From Myxococcales bacterium (lineage in GTDB: Bacteria > Myxococcota_A > Polyangia > Polyangiales > Polyangiaceae): DNA of 64,000 nt. The notes beneath the pieces are model-generated. The model was not told the origin of the DNA. It ran no database searches and was given only the letters and a program-made list of their open reading frames with translations. Below are positions 8,766-17,689 of the stretch, one piece after another. Location: assembly GCA_016720545.1 (NCBI GenBank), contig JADKKK010000002.1, positions 719,401 through 783,400 of the forward strand, given 5' to 3'. The first letter of the stretch is position 1. The number at the start of each line of letters is the position of its first letter. The position numbers were made by a program, and so were the translations under genes.

Positions 8766-9971
8766 ATGAAGTCAGGCACGGACGCCCGCGGAAGCGCAGC
8801 TCCGCCACCACGCACGTCACGCCGGCTCGCGCTGGGCTGCCTCGCGCTCGCGGTGGCGGTCGCCGCGCCTCGCGTGGCGCGCGCGGAGAGCCCTTGCGGC
8901 GGGGACCCGGCCGTGTGTCTCAACAGCGACACCTTCTGGCCCTCTCCCGGGCCCTCGCGTTTCGCGGGTGTCTCGGGCACGCAGACCACCACGCCCGGCG
9001 AGCTCTCGCTCGGCCTCGTCACGAGCTACCAATCCCGCCCGATCGCCCTGCGGACCGCTTCTCCAGGCCCGTCGGGCGCGAGCGCCGAGACGTTCGCGAT
9101 CGACGATCAGGTCACCACGAACTTCCTCTGGCAATACGGCATCACGTCGCGGCTCGGCTTCGACGCGGCCCTCCCGATCACCCTGGGCCAGAGCGGCGCG
9201 GGGCTCTCGGCGCTCACCGGAGGCGAGGGCGTGAAGGCCACGTCGATCCGCGATCTCCGCTTCGGCGTGGCCCTCGCGCTCATTCCACGCGCGCGGGTCG
9301 ACGTGCAGACCAGCCAGAAGGCGCGCGGCGCGGGGCACAGCTACGCGCTCACGCTGCGGGTCGGCGCGACGGCGCCCATCGGCGACAAGGCCGACCTCGC
9401 GGGCGAGCGGACCACGGTGTTCACCCCTGCCCTCGCAGGCGACTACCGCGTCGGCCGGGTCTCGCTCGGCGCCGAGCTTGGCGCGCGGGTCCGCCCCACC
9501 TCGAACCTGCTCGGGGCGCGAATCGGCACGCAGATCGCCACCGGCCTGGGCGGCGGCTTCGACGTCCTCCCGCGCGAGCTCCTCACTGTGCAGCTCGAGG
9601 CCCGCGCGCTCGTCAACCTCGCCGAACAGGCCGACGTCACCCGAGGTCCGAGCGGTACGGTCTCCACGCCGAACGGCCGCCTGCTGGTGCCCGCCGAGTG
9701 GCTGCTGTCGGTCCGCACCGCGCCGCTCGCGTCGGGGGATCTCTCGCTCCTGCTCGGCGGCGGCGGCGGACTCTCCCCCGACACCGTCACGGTCCCACGC
9801 TTCCGCTTCGTGCTCGGGATCACGTACGCGCCCGAGGGCCGCGACTCGGACGGCGACGGCATCGTCGACAAGTACGACCGCTGCCCCCAGGAGCCCCAGC
9901 GCGGCGAGCCTCGCGACGGCTGCGACCACACGACCCCCTCCTCAGCGCCGCGGCCGGAGACCCAACCATGA
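8766..9971 (+). CDS. Outer-membrane beta-barrel-like protein with thrombospondin type-3 repeat
   Basis: The protein is 401 residues from the ATG at 8766, preceded by AAGG. A signal peptide ends at about ARA-ESPC. The mature part alternates short amphipathic strands typical of an outer-membrane barrel (for example LRVGATAPIGDKADL and LSLGLVTSYQ) over about 330 residues. The C-terminal DSDGDGIVDKYDRCP motif is a calcium-binding type-3 thrombospondin repeat, often found just before an OmpA domain. Here the protein stops about 25 residues later with no OmpA peptidoglycan-binding domain. It overlaps the next gene by 4 nt (ATGA). The transported or bound ligand is unknown. Confidence 0.75.
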   Translation: MKSGTDARGSAAPPPRTSRRLALGCLALAVAVAAPRVARAESPCGGDPAVCLNSDTFWPSPGPSRFAGVSGTQTTTPGELSLGLVTSYQSRPIALRTASPGPSGASAETFAIDDQVTTNFLWQYGITSRLGFDAALPITLGQSGAGLSALTGGEGVKATSIRDLRFGVALALIPRARVDVQTSQKARGAGHSYALTLRVGATAPIGDKADLAGERTTVFTPALAGDYRVGRVSLGAELGARVRPTSNLLGARIGTQIATGLGGGFDVLPRELLTVQLEARALVNLAEQADVTRGPSGTVSTPNGRLLVPAEWLLSVRTAPLASGDLSLLLGGGGGLSPDTVTVPRFRFVLGITYAPEGRDSDGDGIVDKYDRCPQEPQRGEPRDGCDHTTPSSAPRPETQP

Positions 9972-10763
9972 CGACCCGACTCCTCCGTGTCCCCGCGGGC
10001 GCATCTCTGCTCCCCTCGCTCCGCGCCGACCGCCCCGGGCCCGCCTGGGTTCACGCCGCAGGCCGACTCGCCGCCGCCGAGCTCCGGGCCGCAGACGGCA
10101 GCGCGCACACGCTCCTCGGCGAGCTCGTGCTCGTGTCGCTGGAGGGACGGCTCGACGGCCCCCTCTTCGCGCTGATCCAAGTCCTGGAGCCGCTGGGCGC
10201 GCGCCTCGCCGCGGGCGAGCTCGTCGAGGCGGTGACCGCCACGGCGCTCGACGCGTGCCTCGTGGGCGAGGGCGAGGCCCCCGCGGCCCCGCGGGCTGCC
10301 GACAGCGCCGCCTACGTGCGCGCGCCTCACCCCTCCGCGCCCTCTGTGCCTCCCACGCCCGCGCTTTCCACGCTTTCCACGCTCTCCACGCTCGCCACGC
10401 CAGCCGCGGCGCCCAGCGAGCCGTCCTTCGCGCGAGCGATCGAGGCGAGCGCCGACCGTCCCTCCTCGCCGTCTCCCTTTGTGGGCGGCCTCGGCGGCGC
10501 GGGCCTCGCGCAGCCGATCCCCACGCGCCCCGTGCGCCCGCAGGTCGCCGAGGAAGAGACCCCCACGCCCGATCCCGGTGACCGCGTGGAGCACTTCGCC
10601 TTCGGGAGCTGCGAGGTCGTGAAGAGCGACGGCGAGCGGCTCCACCTGCGCCTCGGCAAGAACGGCTCGATCAAGCGAGATCGCGCTGGAGATGTTGCGC
10701 GTGTCGGAGCTCCCCGCCGACGAGGGCCCAGGCCGACGCTTCAAGCTCGAACGCCGACTCTAA
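9968..10763 (+). CDS. PPC/DUF296-like domain protein, interrupted by one frameshift
   Basis: The ATG at 9968 overlaps the previous TGA. The first 90 or so residues resemble the PPC/DUF296 domain (AWVHAAG, then LGELVLVSLEGRLDG). A proline/alanine/serine linker follows that includes STLSTLSTLATP. A conserved-looking tail starts with DRVEHFAFGSCEVVKSDGE. The frame breaks after SIK at 10675: the original frame becomes Arg-rich nonsense, while shifting by one base at C10676 gives EIALEMLRVSELPADEG and a TAA at 10761-10763. The shifted stop overlaps the convergent ygfZ stop by 4 nt. One extra base or two missing bases (CGCG to CG) both restore a 264-265-residue protein. Function is unknown; some PPC proteins bind DNA. 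Confidence 0.6.
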
Positions 10764-11701
10764 GGACCCTGAGTCGCCACACGGGGCTCTTCGGAGACGA
10801 TCGCGTGCACTCTGCACGCGTGCGCCCCCACCTGCACCTCGCCCCCGGCGACCGCGAGGGCGCGCTTGAGCATGCCGAGGCCGGTCCACCCGGTCGGCGA
10901 AGCCACGGCGCTCGTCACCGCGCCCACCTCGGCGCCGTCGGCGCGGGCCACGGGGGCCCCGACCGGCGGCACCTCGCCCGCTCCCTCGAGGCGCACGAGC
11001 CGCTGCTTGGCGTGGCCGCGGTGCTCGAGCATATACAGCACCTCCTGGCCGAGGTAGCAGCCCTTCGAGAACGAGACGCCGAGCCCGTGCAGCGAGGTCT
11101 CCTGCGGGTAGTTCGAGGGGCCGTAGTCCACCCCGAGGCGCGGGAGCCCTAGGGAGACCCGCACCCCCTCTTCCACCTCCGCCGAGGCGAGCCCACCGTC
11201 GGCTTCGCGCAGCGCACCCGCGAGCGCCTCGCCGAACGTGTCCGCGTCCGCTTCGTCCGTCGGCCCCAAGAAGAGCCCACCTCCCTCCCCGCCGACGGAC
11301 CACGCCCACCCGCCCAGCGACGTGAGCACCGCGGGCGCCCTCGGACCGTACACGCGAAAGATCGGCTGCTCGGAGACCGAGAGGCTCACGTCCTCCATGA
11401 TGAGGTGGTGGTCGAGGACCTCGAGCACGCTGGCGCGAGAGGCGGCCGGCACGGAGAGCAGCGCGCGGTCGGCCTCGAAGACAACGTGCAGATCGCACAC
11501 GATCTTGCCCTTCTTCTCGCAGAGGAAGGAGAAGGCCACCTGGCCGGCCCGGGCGCAGCTCACGTCGGCGGTGAGGAGGCCGTTCAGCCACCCGACGCGG
11601 TCGGGCCCTTCGGCCACGACGAGGGCGCGGTCGGGCGCCGGCGCCACGAGCGCGCTCGTGCGGGCGAGGGTGAGAGCGTCTTCCAAACGGACAGGTTTCA
11701 C
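10760..11701 (-). CDS. ygfZ: YgfZ/GcvT-like folate-binding protein
   Basis: YgfZ proteins are tetrahydrofolate-binding GcvT-fold proteins that support iron-sulfur enzyme maturation, for example MiaB. The protein is 313 residues. The start is a GTG at 11701, because GGAG sits 8 nt upstream and the longer frame only adds Arg/Ser-rich residues. The diagnostic YgfZ signature KGCYLGQEV is present near residue 200, as is an early DRVGWLNGLLTADV segment. The aminomethyltransferase catalytic context is absent, so this is not GcvT itself. Its stop overlaps the corrected stop of the convergent gene by 4 nt. Confidence 0.88.
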   Translation of the reverse strand: MKPVRLEDALTLARTSALVAPAPDRALVVAEGPDRVGWLNGLLTADVSCARAGQVAFSFLCEKKGKIVCDLHVVFEADRALLSVPAASRASVLEVLDHHLIMEDVSLSVSEQPIFRVYGPRAPAVLTSLGGWAWSVGGEGGGLFLGPTDEADADTFGEALAGALREADGGLASAEVEEGVRVSLGLPRLGVDYGPSNYPQETSLHGLGVSFSKGCYLGQEVLYMLEHRGHAKQRLVRLEGAGEVPPVGAPVARADGAEVGAVTSAVASPTGWTGLGMLKRALAVAGGEVQVGAHACRVHAIVSEEPRVATQGP

Positions 11702-11738
11702 GCGTCGGGCTCCTTCGTAGGCGGCACTTTCGCCGCGT

Positions 11739-11782
11739 GAGCCGCGCGAGCCGCGCGAACGCGCGAGCTGCGCGAGCCGCGC
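11739..11782. repeat. GAGCCGCGC short tandem repeat
   Basis: Five imperfect 8-9-nt units of GAGCCGCGC form the spacer between divergent ygfZ and the diacylglycerol kinase-family gene. It lies just upstream of both start regions. No function is evident. Confidence 0.75.
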
Positions 11783-11860
11783 GAATGAGCCTACGCACCC
11801 GGGGAAGAAAAGCGACCGTTCCTTGACGGATCGATCGCGCGGGGGAATGCTTCGCCGCGA

Positions 11861-12811
11861 ATGGCTGGAATCGGCGTCGTCCTCAACCCCAAGAGTCGGC
11901 GAAACCTCAAGGACCCGCGCGCGGCGCGGCGCCTCGCGAGCGCGCTCGGCGATCACGGCGTCGTACGGGAGGCCCGCTCCCTCGACGACCTGTATAAAAT
12001 TGCTGAAGATTTCAAGCGGCTCGACATCGACGTGCTGGGCATCAGCGGCGGCGACGGGACGAACCACGTCACGCTGACCGGCTTCATCGACGTGTACCGT
12101 GGCAGCGCGCTCCCGCAGATCGCGTTCCTCCGCGGCGGCACCATGAACACAGTGGCCAACTCGGTCGGCGTCGCGCGGGGAAGGCCCGAGGGGCTCCTGT
12201 CGCGCGTGCTCCGGGCGTACGCCGCGCGGGCCGTCCGCCCGCTCTCCAACGTCGAGCGCTACGTCGCCCGTGTCGGCAACCACTACGGGTTCTTGTTCGG
12301 CACCGGCGCCGTCCGGGGCTTCCTCGCGGAGTACTACGCCGGCGGCCCACCCGACCCGGTCATCGCGGCGCGCACGCTGCTCCGCGGAGTCGGCTCGGCG
12401 CTCATCGGCGGCGCGACGGTTCGCCGCATGGCCGCGCCGTTCCGCGGCGAGGTGCACTTCGACGACGGCACCTCCTGGGAAGAGCGCGACTACCTCAGCG
12501 TCGCGGGGGGCACGATCGACCAGATGGGCCTGAATTTTCGCCCATTTCACCGTTACGCGGAGCGCGACGGGTGCTTTCACCTGCTCGGCATCCACGCGTC
12601 GCCGGCGCGGTTCGTGGCGAACCTCCCCCGCGTGCTCCTCGGCCGGCCGATGTCCGCGAGCGCCACGTACGAGGCCGTGGTCCCCGGGGCCACGATCGTG
12701 GCGCGCGGCGGCGAGCGCGTCGAGTACATGATCGACGGAGATCTCCACGAGAGCACGGGGCGCGAGCTGCGCGTGACCACCGGCCCCAAGGTCCGCATCG
12801 TCACGCTCTGA
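11861..12811 (+). CDS. Diacylglycerol/sphingosine kinase-family lipid kinase
   Basis: The protein has 316 residues and the DAGK catalytic fold. The N-terminal IGVVLNPKSRRN, the nucleotide-binding GISGGDGTNH at about residues 65-74, and LRGGTMNTVANSVGV (the GGT/N motif) near residue 90 are hallmarks. The rest is the beta-sandwich half of the fold, ending with the conserved EYMIDGDLHES segment that contributes to metal and lipid binding. It would phosphorylate diacylglycerol or a related lipid. Substrate specificity cannot be read from sequence; YegS-type and multi-lipid kinases are alternatives. Confidence 0.87.
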   Translation: MAGIGVVLNPKSRRNLKDPRAARRLASALGDHGVVREARSLDDLYKIAEDFKRLDIDVLGISGGDGTNHVTLTGFIDVYRGSALPQIAFLRGGTMNTVANSVGVARGRPEGLLSRVLRAYAARAVRPLSNVERYVARVGNHYGFLFGTGAVRGFLAEYYAGGPPDPVIAARTLLRGVGSALIGGATVRRMAAPFRGEVHFDDGTSWEERDYLSVAGGTIDQMGLNFRPFHRYAERDGCFHLLGIHASPARFVANLPRVLLGRPMSASATYEAVVPGATIVARGGERVEYMIDGDLHESTGRELRVTTGPKVRIVTL

Positions 12812-12843
12812 CCCGCGGGTCGAGCCCGGGAGAGGAAGGCCAG

Positions 12844-12873
12844 CGCGCCCTACCGCGCCCTACCGCGCCCTAC
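12844..12873. repeat. 10-bp tandem repeat, 3 copies
   Basis: Three perfect copies of CGCGCCCTAC lie between the lipid kinase stop and the SRPBCC gene. The sequence appears to be non-coding. Confidence 0.85.
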
Positions 12874-12934
12874 CCGATCCTTGCGCGCGTGCTCGGGGCA
12901 TGATTACCCTCCGGGTGCCGTGCGTTCTCCTTCC

Positions 12935-13621
12935 ATGCACAGCCAGACTCCCGCTTCGTCGGCGACGGCACCCACGCGGCGACGCCGCGCGCGAGGCCTC
13001 CTCGTGGCCGCCGCCCTCGCGACGGCGCCCCTCGCCACCGCGGGCCGTGCCCACGCCGAGGAGCTCTCGCCGACCGAGCGCGCGCGGCTCGCGCGCGGCG
13101 AGACCGTCACGCGAGCGGTGACGATCGAGGGCGAAGATCGGCGCTACGTCGGGGGCCTCACCTACGCGGTGATCGACGCCTCCGTGTCGGAGCTCCAGGA
13201 GATCTTCGAAGACGTCGCCTCCTACCGGCACCTGCTCCCCCGCACCAAGCGCGCCACCCTGGTCGACCGCGTGGCACAAGACGACCTCGTCGAGCTGCGC
13301 CAAGGCACCGCGATGATCGAGGCGAGGTACACGCTCCGCGTGCGGCACGAGCCGTGGCGCCGCGAGGTGCACTTCTGGCTCGTGCCCAGCCGCCCGCACG
13401 ACGTGCGCGACGCGTGGGGCTACTTTCACGTCGATCCTGTCCCTCCTAGCGAAGGTGCCACGGGGCCGCGCTCGCTCGTGACCTATGCCGTGCTGGTCGA
13501 CCTCGGCCCCGGCCTCGTGCGCGACCTCTTCGAAGAGCGCCTGCGCACCGTGTTGCTCAGCACGCCCGACATCCTCCGCCGGTACATCGCCGCGCGGCAC
13601 AGCCCCCCTCGCCAGGGCTAG
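12935..13621 (+). CDS. Secreted SRPBCC/START-like lipid-binding domain protein
   Basis: The protein is 228 residues from ATG 12935; an upstream start would place 18 extra residues before an already complete signal peptide. The signal peptide ends about RAHA-EEL. The remainder matches the polyketide cyclase/START helix-grip fold: YAVIDASVSELQEIFEDVAS at the start of the domain, a central strand series around ARYTLRVRHEPWRREVHFWL, and a long C-terminal helix (LVRDLFEERLRTVLLS). Such periplasmic proteins probably bind a hydrophobic ligand. The ABC-2-type permease begins 4 nt downstream of its stop, so the two are probably linked functionally, but no ATPase is present. Confidence 0.7.
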   Translation: MHSQTPASSATAPTRRRRARGLLVAAALATAPLATAGRAHAEELSPTERARLARGETVTRAVTIEGEDRRYVGGLTYAVIDASVSELQEIFEDVASYRHLLPRTKRATLVDRVAQDDLVELRQGTAMIEARYTLRVRHEPWRREVHFWLVPSRPHDVRDAWGYFHVDPVPPSEGATGPRSLVTYAVLVDLGPGLVRDLFEERLRTVLLSTPDILRRYIAARHSPPRQG

Positions 13622-13625
13622 GAAC

Positions 13626-14560
13626 GTGCTCCAACGCATCCTCGCCATCGCGCTCAATAGCTATCGTGAGGCCGTGCGCGCGCGCGTGCTCTACGGGCTG
13701 TTCGGGCTCGCGCTGGCGACCACGCTCTACTCGGTGATCCTCGGGGCGATGTCGCTGCACCAAGAGAAGCGCGTCGTGTCCGACGTGAGCGCGGCGTCGA
13801 TCTCGCTCTACGCCGTGCTCGTCGCCATCGTCTTGGGTTCGACCTCTCTTCATCGGGAGATCGAGCTGAAGACCTTGTTCCCGATCCTGACCCGGAGGCT
13901 CGTCCGGCACGAGTTCGTGCTCGGCAAGTTCGTGGGCACCTGGCTCACGCTCGGCGTGTTCGTCATGGTGGACGGCGGCACCGCGCTCGGGCTCTTGGCG
14001 CACCAGTCGGGCCGCAGCCTCGCGGCGGTCGCGGGGGCCGCGGCCGGGCTCCTCGCGCTGCTCGGCGTCGGCCTCTGGCGCCTCAAGGCCGCGCGGGCGT
14101 TCTTGCTCGCGCCATGGTCGGTCGTGTTCTTCGCCGTGATGGCGCTCCTCGCCGCGCCGGCCGCCGGAGAGCGCTCGCTGGTCCTCGCGTCGTGCGCGCG
14201 CTCACGATGCTCGAGGTCGCGATAGTGACGGCAATTACCCTATTTTTCTCCGCGTTTTCATCACCGTTCCTCACGGCGATCTTCACCGCGGGCATCTTCA
14301 TCCTGGGGCGCTCCGCCGAGACCCTCGCGAACCTGCCCGTGCGGGTGGTCGGGCCGCTCGCCCGCAGCACGGGGAGCCTCATCGCGAGGGTGGTCCCGAA
14401 CCTGAACCTGTACGTGCCCGAGCGCCCGGTGCTCCTCGGCCAGGTCGACGGCGTCCCGGTGGTGGGGTACGTCGCGCGGTGCGGCGTGAACGCCCTCTGT
14501 TACTCGGCCCTGCTGCTCGTGCTCGCGTCGCTCATCTTCCGCAAGCGGGACCTGCAATGA
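13626..14560 (+). CDS. ABC-2-type transporter permease, interrupted by one frameshift
   Basis: A GTG at 13626 with AGGA just upstream starts a membrane protein with LNSYREAVRARVLYG, typical of the N-terminus of ABC-2-like permeases. Four or so helices follow up to LLAAPAAGERSLVLAS. The frame then degenerates to Arg/Ser-rich sequence and stops at 14225. In another frame, from about 14198, the protein resumes with ALTMLEVAIVTAITLFFSAF and ends with LLVLASLIFRKRDLQ, the usual permease C-terminus. Adding one base near 14198-14200 (reading GCG GCG CTC) gives one continuous 311-residue protein. No ABC ATPase gene is adjacent. It may be intact in the organism if the missing base is a sequencing error. 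Confidence 0.72.
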
Positions 14561-15258
14561 CCGACGTTCACCGCGCGGCAGGGCCCCGCGCGGCGCTCTC
14601 TTCGCCGCCCGGCCCAGCCCGGCGACGCGCGTGGCTCGGTGGAGCCGCGGCCGGGGCTCTCACCCTCGCGGCGCTCGTCGCCGCCGCGAGCACCCACGAG
14701 GCCGACGAGGGCGCGCGCGCCATACGCGCCAGCGACGCGGCCCTCGCGGCGAAGAACCCCGAGCTCGCGGTGGCAGAGGCCTACCTCGCCGCGACGCACG
14801 TCGCGCCCTTCTCGCCGTGGGCCGACCGTGGCCACGCGCGCCTCCAGGCCATCGCCGACGACGCCGAGGCCCGCGGCGACGACGACCTCGCCGAGATCGC
14901 GTGGCACGCCATCCGCTCCGCCGAGGTCGCGACCTCTGGACCGCTCTCGGGGAACCCGGCGAGACGGCGCCGCGCAGAGCTCGCGCTGGGGCGAATCGAC
15001 GCCCGGCGCATGCTCGTCCTCGCGGCCCGCACGCCCGGGCTCGCGCGACCGAACGAGGGCGCCCTCGCGAAAGCGCACGGCGAGGACGGCACGCCCAAGG
15101 CCGCGGCGCTCGCGTCCCTCGGCGCGGGCTCGCTGCTCGCCGCCGTCTGCGCGCTCGCGCTCGTGAGCGGCGGCACGCGAGGGGGCCGCCGCGCGCTGGC
15201 CGCCGCCTGCGGGCTCGTGGTCGGCCTCGCGGGCGTAGCCTTCGCGCTCGTGCGCTGA
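14557..15258 (+). CDS. Hypothetical membrane protein with two helices
   Basis: This 233-residue protein overlaps the permease stop by the ATGA motif. It has one N-terminal helix (WLGGAAAGALTLAALVAAAS), a periplasmic, helix-rich Ala/Glu/Arg region (residues 50-170) and a C-terminal hydrophobic pair (LGAGSLLAAVCALALVSGG, then GLVVGLAGVAFALVR). No family was recognised. Tight coupling to the ABC-2-type permease suggests an accessory subunit, but that is inference. Confidence 0.6.
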   Translation: MTDVHRAAGPRAALSSPPGPARRRAWLGGAAAGALTLAALVAAASTHEADEGARAIRASDAALAAKNPELAVAEAYLAATHVAPFSPWADRGHARLQAIADDAEARGDDDLAEIAWHAIRSAEVATSGPLSGNPARRRRAELALGRIDARRMLVLAARTPGLARPNEGALAKAHGEDGTPKAAALASLGAGSLLAAVCALALVSGGTRGGRRALAAACGLVVGLAGVAFALVR

Positions 15259-15266
15259 CCGCGAAC

Positions 15267-15289
15267 GCCTCCGGCCGCGCCGGGGAGGC
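15267..15289 (+). terminator. Hairpin before kamD
   Basis: Arms GCCTCC and GGAGGC with an inner GGC/GCC pair form a GC-rich hairpin between the membrane-protein stop and kamD. It could end the upstream transcript. There is no T-tract. Confidence 0.4.
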
Positions 15290-15330
15290 AGAAACATTGG
15301 AAGTTCCCGGCTCTTGTGGCAGGAAAGCCC

Positions 15331-16905
15331 ATGGCCACCGTTCCCATGGACACTGAGAAGGTCGCGGGCTGCCGAGCGCTGGCCGCGGGGGTCGCCGACG
15401 ACGTGCAGCGTTACATCGACCGCCACACGAGCGTGGGCGTCGAGCGCACGATCCTGCGGTCGTACGGCGTCGACGGCGTCGACGATCGCGGCGCGCCGCT
15501 GGTCAACGTCGCCGTCGAACGCTACCAAAAGGCGGGCGTCCTCGGCCGCGGCATCAGCTTCTTCCTGGGGCGCGCGCTGCTCGCCGGCGCCGACGATCTT
15601 CAAGACGCCGCCGAACGCCTGGCCTTCGGGCGCGACCTCGACCGCGGCGAGGGTGGCCCCGGTCCGGACGAGGTGCGGCGCGCGCTCGCCCCGCACACCC
15701 AGGCGGCGATCCAGCGCATCGACACCGCGCGAGCGCTCCGCGAGGAGAAGAAGGCGCGCACTCCGCCGGGCCCCGCGCCCCTCAAGTACGTCATCGTCGC
15801 GACCGGCAACATCTACGACGACGCGGTGCAGGCGAAGGCCGCCGCGCAGGCGGGCGCCGACATCGTCGCGGTCATCCGCGCGACCGCGCAGTCGCTGCTC
15901 GACTACGTGCCCCACGGCGCGACCACCGAGGGCTACGGCGGCACGTTCGCGACCCAGGAGAATTTCAAGATCATTCGGCGCGCGACCGACGAGGCCGCCC
16001 TCGACTACGGCCGCTACATCCACCAGACCAACTACTCGTCCGGCCTGTGCATGAGCGAGATCGCGTGGATGGCGGCGGTCGAGCGGCTCGACATGCTCCT
16101 CAACGACGCGATGTACGGGATCCTGTTCCGCGACATCAACATGTGCAGAAACTTCGTCGATCAGTACGTCTCCCGCCGCTTCATCGCGCGGAGCGGGATC
16201 GTCATCAACACCGGCGAGGACAACTACCTCACCACCGCCGACGCGGTCGACAAGGCCCATACGGTGCTCGCGAGCCAGTTCATCAACGAGGCGTTCGCCC
16301 TCCGCGCCGGGGTCACGGAAGAGCACATGGGGCTCGGCCACGCGTACGAGATCGACCCTTGGCGCGAGGACAGCTTCCTTTACGAGATCGCGCAGGCCCA
16401 GCTCATTCGGCAGGTGTTCCCTCGGCACCCCATCAAGTGGATGCCGCCCACCAAACACAAGACCGGCGACGTCTTCCAGAGCCACGTCCACGACGCGCTC
16501 TTCAACCTGGTCGGCATCGCCACCGACCAGAGCATCGAGCTGCTTGGCATGTTCAGCGAGGCGATCCACAACCCGATGCTGATGGACCGCTATCTGTCGC
16601 TGAAGGCGACGCGCTACGTGTTCAACGCCTGCAAGCACCTCGGCGACGAGATCGAGTGGAAGCGCGACGGCATCGTCGCGAAGCGCGCGGCGCTCGTGCT
16701 CGACGAGGCGCACGACCTGCTCGTGTCCGTGAGCCAGGAGGGCCTCTGGGATGCGATGTCGCGCGGCGCCTTCGCCGACGTGAAGCGCACCCGAACAGGT
16801 GGCAAGGGCTACGCGGGTGTGTTCGAGCGCTCGCCCGGCTACCTGAACCCCGTGCTCGAGCTGCTCGAGGCCAACGACGCCACCCCGACGACTGGAGAGG
16901 CCTGA
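15331..16905 (+). CDS. kamD: Lysine 5,6-aminomutase alpha subunit (KamD)
   Basis: KamD is the large subunit of adenosylcobalamin- and PLP-dependent lysine 5,6-aminomutase, which moves the terminal amino group of D-lysine (or L-beta-lysine) from C6 to C5 in lysine fermentation. The protein is 524 residues from ATG 15331, chosen because AGGA lies 6 nt upstream; a GTG 15 nt earlier is possible. Conserved family blocks include YVIVATGNIYDDAVQAKAAA, ATTEGYGGTFATQENF, DINMCRNFVDQYVSRRF and HPIKWMPPTKHKTGDVFQ. The beta subunit starts 1 nt after the stop. No other lysine-fermentation genes occur in the window. Confidence 0.93.
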   Translation: MATVPMDTEKVAGCRALAAGVADDVQRYIDRHTSVGVERTILRSYGVDGVDDRGAPLVNVAVERYQKAGVLGRGISFFLGRALLAGADDLQDAAERLAFGRDLDRGEGGPGPDEVRRALAPHTQAAIQRIDTARALREEKKARTPPGPAPLKYVIVATGNIYDDAVQAKAAAQAGADIVAVIRATAQSLLDYVPHGATTEGYGGTFATQENFKIIRRATDEAALDYGRYIHQTNYSSGLCMSEIAWMAAVERLDMLLNDAMYGILFRDINMCRNFVDQYVSRRFIARSGIVINTGEDNYLTTADAVDKAHTVLASQFINEAFALRAGVTEEHMGLGHAYEIDPWREDSFLYEIAQAQLIRQVFPRHPIKWMPPTKHKTGDVFQSHVHDALFNLVGIATDQSIELLGMFSEAIHNPMLMDRYLSLKATRYVFNACKHLGDEIEWKRDGIVAKRAALVLDEAHDLLVSVSQEGLWDAMSRGAFADVKRTRTGGKGYAGVFERSPGYLNPVLELLEANDATPTTGEA

Positions 16906-16906
16906 C

Positions 16907-17668
16907 ATGCACCCGCCCGAGACCCACGCGCCCCCCCTCCGCGCCTATGGCGACCGCGAGGGCGACGGCATGGTCCAGATGTCCTTCGTCCTCCCGCTGC
17001 CGCCCTCGGCCCGGGCGCGCGAGGCCGCGAAGCGCTTCGCGAGCGAGCACGGGCTCCGCGAGCCGCTCGTAGCCACGATGGAGGAGTGCGCCGCGGGATA
17101 CACGTATTTCGTGGTGTACGGCCACTCCGTCCACTCCGTCGACGTCTCGGTCATCGACGTCCCCGAGGTGCGCACCGAGGCGCTCACGCGCGAGGAGATC
17201 GAGCACCGCATCAAGGCGCGGCTCGGCCGGAAGCTCGTGGTCGTGGGGGCGTGCACCGGCTCCGACGCCCACACCGTCGGCATCGACGCCATCCTCAACT
17301 ACAAGGGCTACGCGGGCGACAAGGGCCTGGAGAGCTACAAAGGCTTCGAGTCCTTCAACCTCGGCGCCCAGGTCGAGAACGAGCAGCTGTCGGAGCGGGC
17401 GCGCGCCCTCCACGCAGACGCCGTGCTCGTGAGCCAGATCATCACGCAGCGCAACTGCCACAAGGAGAACGCGCTCGCGTTCGTCGACCTCGTCAAGAAG
17501 CAGGGCTACCGCGACAAGGTGCTGCTGCTCCTCGGCGGGCCGCGCATCGACCACAAGCTCGCCCTCGAGCTCGGGTACGACGCGGGCTTCGGCCCGGGCA
17601 CCAAGCCGAGCGAGGTGGCCTCGTACCTCGTCGAGCAGCTCGCGACGCGCCACGAAGGCGAGCCCTGA
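16907..17668 (+). CDS. kamE: Lysine 5,6-aminomutase beta subunit (KamE)
   Basis: KamE is the cobalamin-binding subunit partnering KamD. The base-off/His-on motif D-x-H-x-x-G is present as Asp120, His122 and Gly125 in GSDAHTVGIDAI. A lysine in NYKGYAGDKG (Lys133) is the best candidate for the PLP Schiff-base lysine that this subunit contributes. The Rossmann part includes ADAVLVSQIITQ and LLLLGGPRIDHKLA. The 253-residue length is normal. The ATG at 16907 has GGAGAGG upstream, and the gene sits 1 nt after kamD, so equimolar expression is expected. Confidence 0.93.
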   Translation: MHPPETHAPPLRAYGDREGDGMVQMSFVLPLPPSARAREAAKRFASEHGLREPLVATMEECAAGYTYFVVYGHSVHSVDVSVIDVPEVRTEALTREEIEHRIKARLGRKLVVVGACTGSDAHTVGIDAILNYKGYAGDKGLESYKGFESFNLGAQVENEQLSERARALHADAVLVSQIITQRNCHKENALAFVDLVKKQGYRDKVLLLLGGPRIDHKLALELGYDAGFGPGTKPSEVASYLVEQLATRHEGEP

Positions 17669-17689
17669 GCGCTCAGGCGCAGACTTGTT

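Noticed and set aside
14114..14560. Separate small membrane protein gene
   Set aside because: Its first part is Arg-rich noise; it is the C-terminal half of the frameshifted permease.
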